From JANQLU01 sp964434955 (lineage in GTDB: Bacteria > Planctomycetota > Planctomycetia > Pirellulales > Pirellulaceae), in contig CAYSXI010000241.1 of the NCBI GenBank assembly GCA_964434955.1, positions 1 to 6,507 of the forward strand: a stretch of 6,507 bases of DNA, read 5' to 3'. Shown here piece after piece: positions 5,993 to 6,507 of the stretch (its first letter is position 1; every line of letters starts with the position of its first letter). The notes under the pieces were generated by a model. That model did not search any database. It was not told the origin of the DNA and worked only from the letters and a program-made list of their open reading frames with translations. A program made the position numbers and the translations under genes.

Positions 5993-6507
5993 TTGGAAAC
6001 GCAGCCTTCGTCACCCGAGTCCACTTATCGCAATCCACTCATCACGCGATACGCGTCTCCAGCAATGAGCCGTTTATGGAGCAACCAATCCAGGATTGAG
6101 ACCTGGCGAGAGCTTTGGATTGCATTGGCGAGTTCACAACTCGAGTTGGGTCTGGAAATCAGCGACGAACAAATTGCCGAAATGGAGGCAAAAAAATCGG
6201 ACATCGATTTTGACGTTGCTGCCGAGTATGAAAAAAAGTTGAGACACGATGTGATGGCGCACGTGTTCGCGTTCGGCGAAGTTTGCCCGAACGCAAAACC
6301 GATCATTCACCTGGGAGCAACAAGTTGCTTTGTCACCGACAACGGTGATCTGATGTTGCTGCGTCGCTCAGTCGACCTGGTGCTGCGCCGATTGGCAAGC
6401 GTGATCACGAACCTGGGGCAATTCTGCCTCGATCAAAAAAATCTGGCTTGCCTGGGTTTTACTCATTTGCAACCAGCCCAACCAACCACGATCGGAAAAC
6501 GTGCGTC
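5993..6507 (+). CDS. purB: Adenylosuccinate lyase, animal-like type (partial, C-terminus off the right edge)
   Basis: The enzyme removes fumarate from SAICAR and from adenylosuccinate, two steps of purine synthesis, in the cytoplasm as a homotetramer. The visible 171 residues are the N-terminal third; the signature loop (SSxMPYKxNP) should lie beyond the edge. The sequence tracks human ADSL closely: YRNPLITRYAS (12-22), TWRELW (37-42), ITDEQI-like ISDEQI (56-61), RHDVMAH (84-90), IIHLGATSCFVTDN (104-117) and GFTHLQPAQPTTIGKR (155-170). His85 and His158 correspond to human His86 and His159, the active-site histidines; Thr110-Ser111 match the substrate-binding TS pair. Start choice: TTG 5993 has AGGAG six bases upstream and places Tyr12 where human ADSL has Tyr13, so the N-terminus has the family length. 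The alternative ATG at 5840 adds 51 unrelated residues. It is divergent from the 3453-5585 gene. Gene identity is very secure; the start is less so. Confidence 0.93.
   Translation, partial: METQPSSPESTYRNPLITRYASPAMSRLWSNQSRIETWRELWIALASSQLELGLEISDEQIAEMEAKKSDIDFDVAAEYEKKLRHDVMAHVFAFGEVCPNAKPIIHLGATSCFVTDNGDLMLLRRSVDLVLRRLASVITNLGQFCLDQKNLACLGFTHLQPAQPTTIGKRA

Overview
The window looks like chromosomal DNA from a planctomycete, probably a member of the Pirellulales. The evidence is indirect but consistent. The left-edge gene has a zinc-ribbon start of a style common in that phylum. Two large exported proteins resemble planctomycete-type families: one has a beta-module, helical region and alpha/beta-hydrolase layout, the other resembles DUF3352. 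Base composition is about half G+C by eye. I see no insertion sequence, CRISPR array, tRNA, rRNA or prophage gene.

Layout from left to right. (1) 1-507, minus strand, cut by the window edge: a zinc-ribbon protein with a long charged, low-complexity tail. (2) 508-864: a divergent intergenic region with a perfect TATAAT box, an operator-like inverted repeat beside it and a good Shine-Dalgarno site for the next gene. (3) 865-3333, plus strand: an exported 822-residue protein with an alpha/beta-hydrolase fold whose catalytic Ser and His positions appear to be Phe and Gly, so it is a likely pseudoenzyme. (4) 3334-3452: a short convergent gap with a perfect 11-bp stem that can end transcription on both strands, a second hairpin and an 11-bp tandem repeat. 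(5) 3453-5585, minus strand: a 710-residue exported protein of unknown function resembling DUF3352. (6) 5586-5992: a divergent intergenic region. (7) 5993-6507, plus strand, cut by the window edge: the N-terminal third of adenylosuccinate lyase (purB), of the type closest to the animal enzyme and probably starting at TTG.

There is no sign that these genes form one operon: neighbours are divergent or convergent and each probably has its own promoter. The purB gene is housekeeping purine synthesis; the two large genes encode envelope or secreted proteins of unknown role. I did not find a convincing new multi-gene system. The observation most worth following is the loss of two catalytic positions in an otherwise well-preserved hydrolase domain. 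Next come the animal-type purB with its start-site question, and several small palindromes around the promoter and start codon of the 865-3333 gene.
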